Source: Anoxynatronum sp033549305 (GTDB lineage Bacteria; Bacillota; Clostridia; Peptostreptococcales; Tindalliaceae). Taken from it: 6,632 nt of DNA. Positions 4,960 to 6,632 of this stretch are shown piece after piece; the stretch's first letter is position 1; every line of letters begins with the position of its first letter. The translations under genes and the position numbers were made by a program. The stretch is from NCBI GenBank assembly GCA_033549305.1, contig JAWSUV010000144.1, positions 1 through 6,632 of the forward strand, in the 5' to 3' direction. The notes below the pieces were generated by a model. It was not told where the DNA came from, searched no databases, and worked only from the letters and a program-made list of their open reading frames with translations.

Positions 4960-6632
4960 CTACTGTTGCAGCTGAATCAAATGGCCGCCCAGCTGGCGGG
5001 CGGTTTCCGGCTGGCAGGTGGTAAAAATCAGCTGGTGGCGCTGCGCCTGTTCCCGGATCAGCGAAATGGTGCGGGCTTTGCGGTCAGGATCCAGGTTCAC
5101 CAGGCTGTCGTCAATGACCAGCAGAGCGAAACCGTCGGCGAACAGCTGATCAATGAGGGCAAAGCGAAGAGACAGGGCGACGGTATCATAGGTACCGGCA
5201 GAAAAAAGAAAGGGTTTTACGGGCACTGCCCGGGCGTGCTGTTTTATTGCCACCTGCAGAGAATCTTCCAGCTGAACTGCCTGATAACGACTGCTGGTGA
5301 TCTGCTCCAGGTAGTGGCTGAAGGCCTCTTCAAGAGGTCTGGCCGAGTGCTGGTCCAGCTGCTCCAGGACTTTTTCCAGGATTTCCTGAATGGCGGTGAG
5401 ACGTCTGAGCCGCAGGAGCCGCCTATTGAAAACCTTCTCTACTTCCTGCAGCGCACGTGCCATTTCTTCAGCACTGTCCACAGGCAGGCTGTGCTGAAGT
5501 TCCGTCAGTTGATGCTTGAGGTCGTATACATCATCCGCCAGATCCGTTTTTTCCTGACGCAAGCGCTGCAAATGTTCCCGAAAGGCGGTAGTGGTTTCGA
5601 ATTCTTCCGGAAGCTTCGCCAGGCAGCTGAGGGCGGTCTCATTTGCTTTCATCGCTCCCTTGATTTCAACCAGATTCTCCATCAGCATGTCATGACTGCC
5701 GTAAGCCTTTTCCCACTGGAGCAGCTGGTTTTGGAGAATGGATTGCTGGCGCAGTTGTTCATTGTGCTGCTCCATGGCTGCCTCTTTTTCCTCTTCCACC
5801 ACCTCAAGGGGGCGCAGGTGTTCTTCTCCAGCATTTTTCAGGGCTCTTCGAATCGCTGCCACATCTTTGTCCCCGGTCAGTTTGGCAAGTGCCTGGTTCA
5901 GATTGGCCAGGGCTGTTCGTTGATCCCGGGCAATCTGCAGCTGACTCCTTGCCTCCTCCACCGCAGCGACTTTCATCATGCCCAAGAGCTTTGTTTTCTC
6001 TGCCGCTGCCTTTTCGTGGGTCTCCTTCAGCGTGGCAAAATCGATCTGGCCGGCACTGATCTGGAAGGCAAGGCTTTCCCCGCCTTCTCCCATTTCCAGC
6101 CTCAGGGAACCGCTGGCTGTCACCTGCTGTCCAGGCATTAAAGCCTGAGGACGGCCAAATCCGTCGGTGATGGTGACAGCTCCCTGCGCTTTCTCCAGGG
6201 TTCCCAGAAGGGTGGCCGCCTCCATGGCCGCCTGGGTTTGATTCAGTAGGCTTTCCTGTTTTTCCAGATTCTGGAAATCTTCCTCCACCACATGATCCAG
6301 GCATTCCACCTCGGTTTCTGCTTCCTGAATATCTTTCTGCAGCGATTCCAGTTGTTTTAACAGCGTTCTGTCCTGTTCAAGAAGCTGTGCCTGTTGTGTC
6401 TTCGCCCATTCTTCCTTCAGTTTTCCCACCCGCTCATTCAGGGCGGGGATGGTGTTAAGCAGATGAATGGATTCTGCTTCTTTCACCGGCCAGATTCTAT
6501 TGACATCCAGCAGCTGCTGGTAATCTTTTTCCAGGGAAGCCTGCTTTAGTTGAAGCGTATCCCGGTCAATGACCTGCTGTTCGATGGCTTCAAACCGGGA
6601 GAGGTGATTCATGACCGTTTCCTGTTCACGCT
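4960..6632 (-). CDS. SMC/Rad50-like coiled-coil ATPase (YhaN/SbcC type), C-terminal part
   Basis: Partial gene: the frame is open to the window edge, so the ATG at 6612 is internal and at least 556 residues are visible. Most of it is heptad-rich, Gln/Glu/Leu-rich coiled coil. The C-terminal ATPase lobe shows the signature motif FSAGTYDTVALSLR (near 5205-5164), Walker B LLVIDD (5124-5107), the D-loop LVNLD and a switch-like strand LIFTTC (about 5028-5011). Walker A and the N-terminal lobe must lie upstream, outside the window. This layout fits YhaN/SbcC/RecF-like ATPases of DNA repair, which usually work with an SbcD-like metallophosphoesterase; such a gene just upstream is likely but not seen. 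In place of a CxxC zinc hook, a beta-rich insert of about 50 residues (6183-6037) interrupts the coiled coil. Only three isolated cysteines are present. The exact subfamily is uncertain. Confidence 0.83.
   Translation of the reverse strand, partial: REQETVMNHLSRFEAIEQQVIDRDTLQLKQASLEKDYQQLLDVNRIWPVKEAESIHLLNTIPALNERVGKLKEEWAKTQQAQLLEQDRTLLKQLESLQKDIQEAETEVECLDHVVEEDFQNLEKQESLLNQTQAAMEAATLLGTLEKAQGAVTITDGFGRPQALMPGQQVTASGSLRLEMGEGGESLAFQISAGQIDFATLKETHEKAAAEKTKLLGMMKVAAVEEARSQLQIARDQRTALANLNQALAKLTGDKDVAAIRRALKNAGEEHLRPLEVVEEEKEAAMEQHNEQLRQQSILQNQLLQWEKAYGSHDMLMENLVEIKGAMKANETALSCLAKLPEEFETTTAFREHLQRLRQEKTDLADDVYDLKHQLTELQHSLPVDSAEEMARALQEVEKVFNRRLLRLRRLTAIQEILEKVLEQLDQHSARPLEEAFSHYLEQITSSRYQAVQLEDSLQVAIKQHARAVPVKPFLFSAGTYDTVALSLRFALIDQLFADGFALLVIDDSLVNLDPDRKARTISLIREQAQRHQLIFTTCQPETARQLGGHLIQLQQ

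Noticed and set aside
4900..6141. Long plus-strand open frame of about 413 codons opposite the coiled-coil ATPase
   Set aside because: It is antisense to a gene with clear ATPase motifs, has no recognisable domain, and spans the gap and the start of the next gene. Long antisense frames arise easily opposite Gln/Glu/Leu-rich coiled coils.

Overview
The window carries six protein genes, all on the minus strand, so transcription runs from high to low coordinates. The organism looks like a Gram-positive of the Bacillota, most likely a clostridial lineage of moderate GC. Evidence: strong AGGAGG-type ribosome binding sites, hairpin-plus-T-tract terminators, a short lipoprotein signal with a Pro/Ala/Glu linker, and protein families common there. 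This placement is an inference; the window has no rRNA or other phylogenetic marker.

In transcription order: (1) 6632-4960, the C-terminal part of an SMC/Rad50-like (YhaN/SbcC-type) coiled-coil ATPase whose N-terminus lies outside the window. (2) 4927-3917, a serine hydrolase of the monoacylglycerol lipase/lysophospholipase (S33, Hydrolase_4) family, 32 nt downstream of the ATPase gene and probably cotranscribed with it. (3) 3726-2920, a secreted lipoprotein with a LolA/LppX-like lipid-binding type of domain, ending at a clear terminator (2871-2843). (4) 2721-1534, a full-length cyclopropane-fatty-acyl-phospholipid synthase (cfa) with all expected active-site residues. (5) 1460-669, a second, smaller alpha/beta hydrolase, ending at a strong terminator (615-583). 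(6) 320-1, the first third of an S66 LD-carboxypeptidase, cut by the window edge.

The cfa-hydrolase pair is bracketed by terminators and forms a self-contained two-gene transcription unit. The shared theme of the middle genes is the cell envelope and its lipids: CFA synthase modifies membrane acyl chains, two hydrolases probably act on esters or acyl lipids, the lipoprotein could bind lipid, and the S66 peptidase acts on murein peptides or related amide substrates. The ATPase is a DNA-repair type protein by family and does not fit that theme.

The main unexplained non-coding stretch is 321-668. It holds the hydrolase terminator and a second minus-strand terminator (456-416), with about 130 bp of AT-rich DNA between them and a possible promoter. 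This could be a small RNA gene, an attenuated leader of the LD-carboxypeptidase gene, or simply a tandem terminator. I saw no tRNA, rRNA, CRISPR array, insertion sequence or phage feature. Most of the window is ordinary chromosomal sequence, and I do not see a convincing new multi-gene system.
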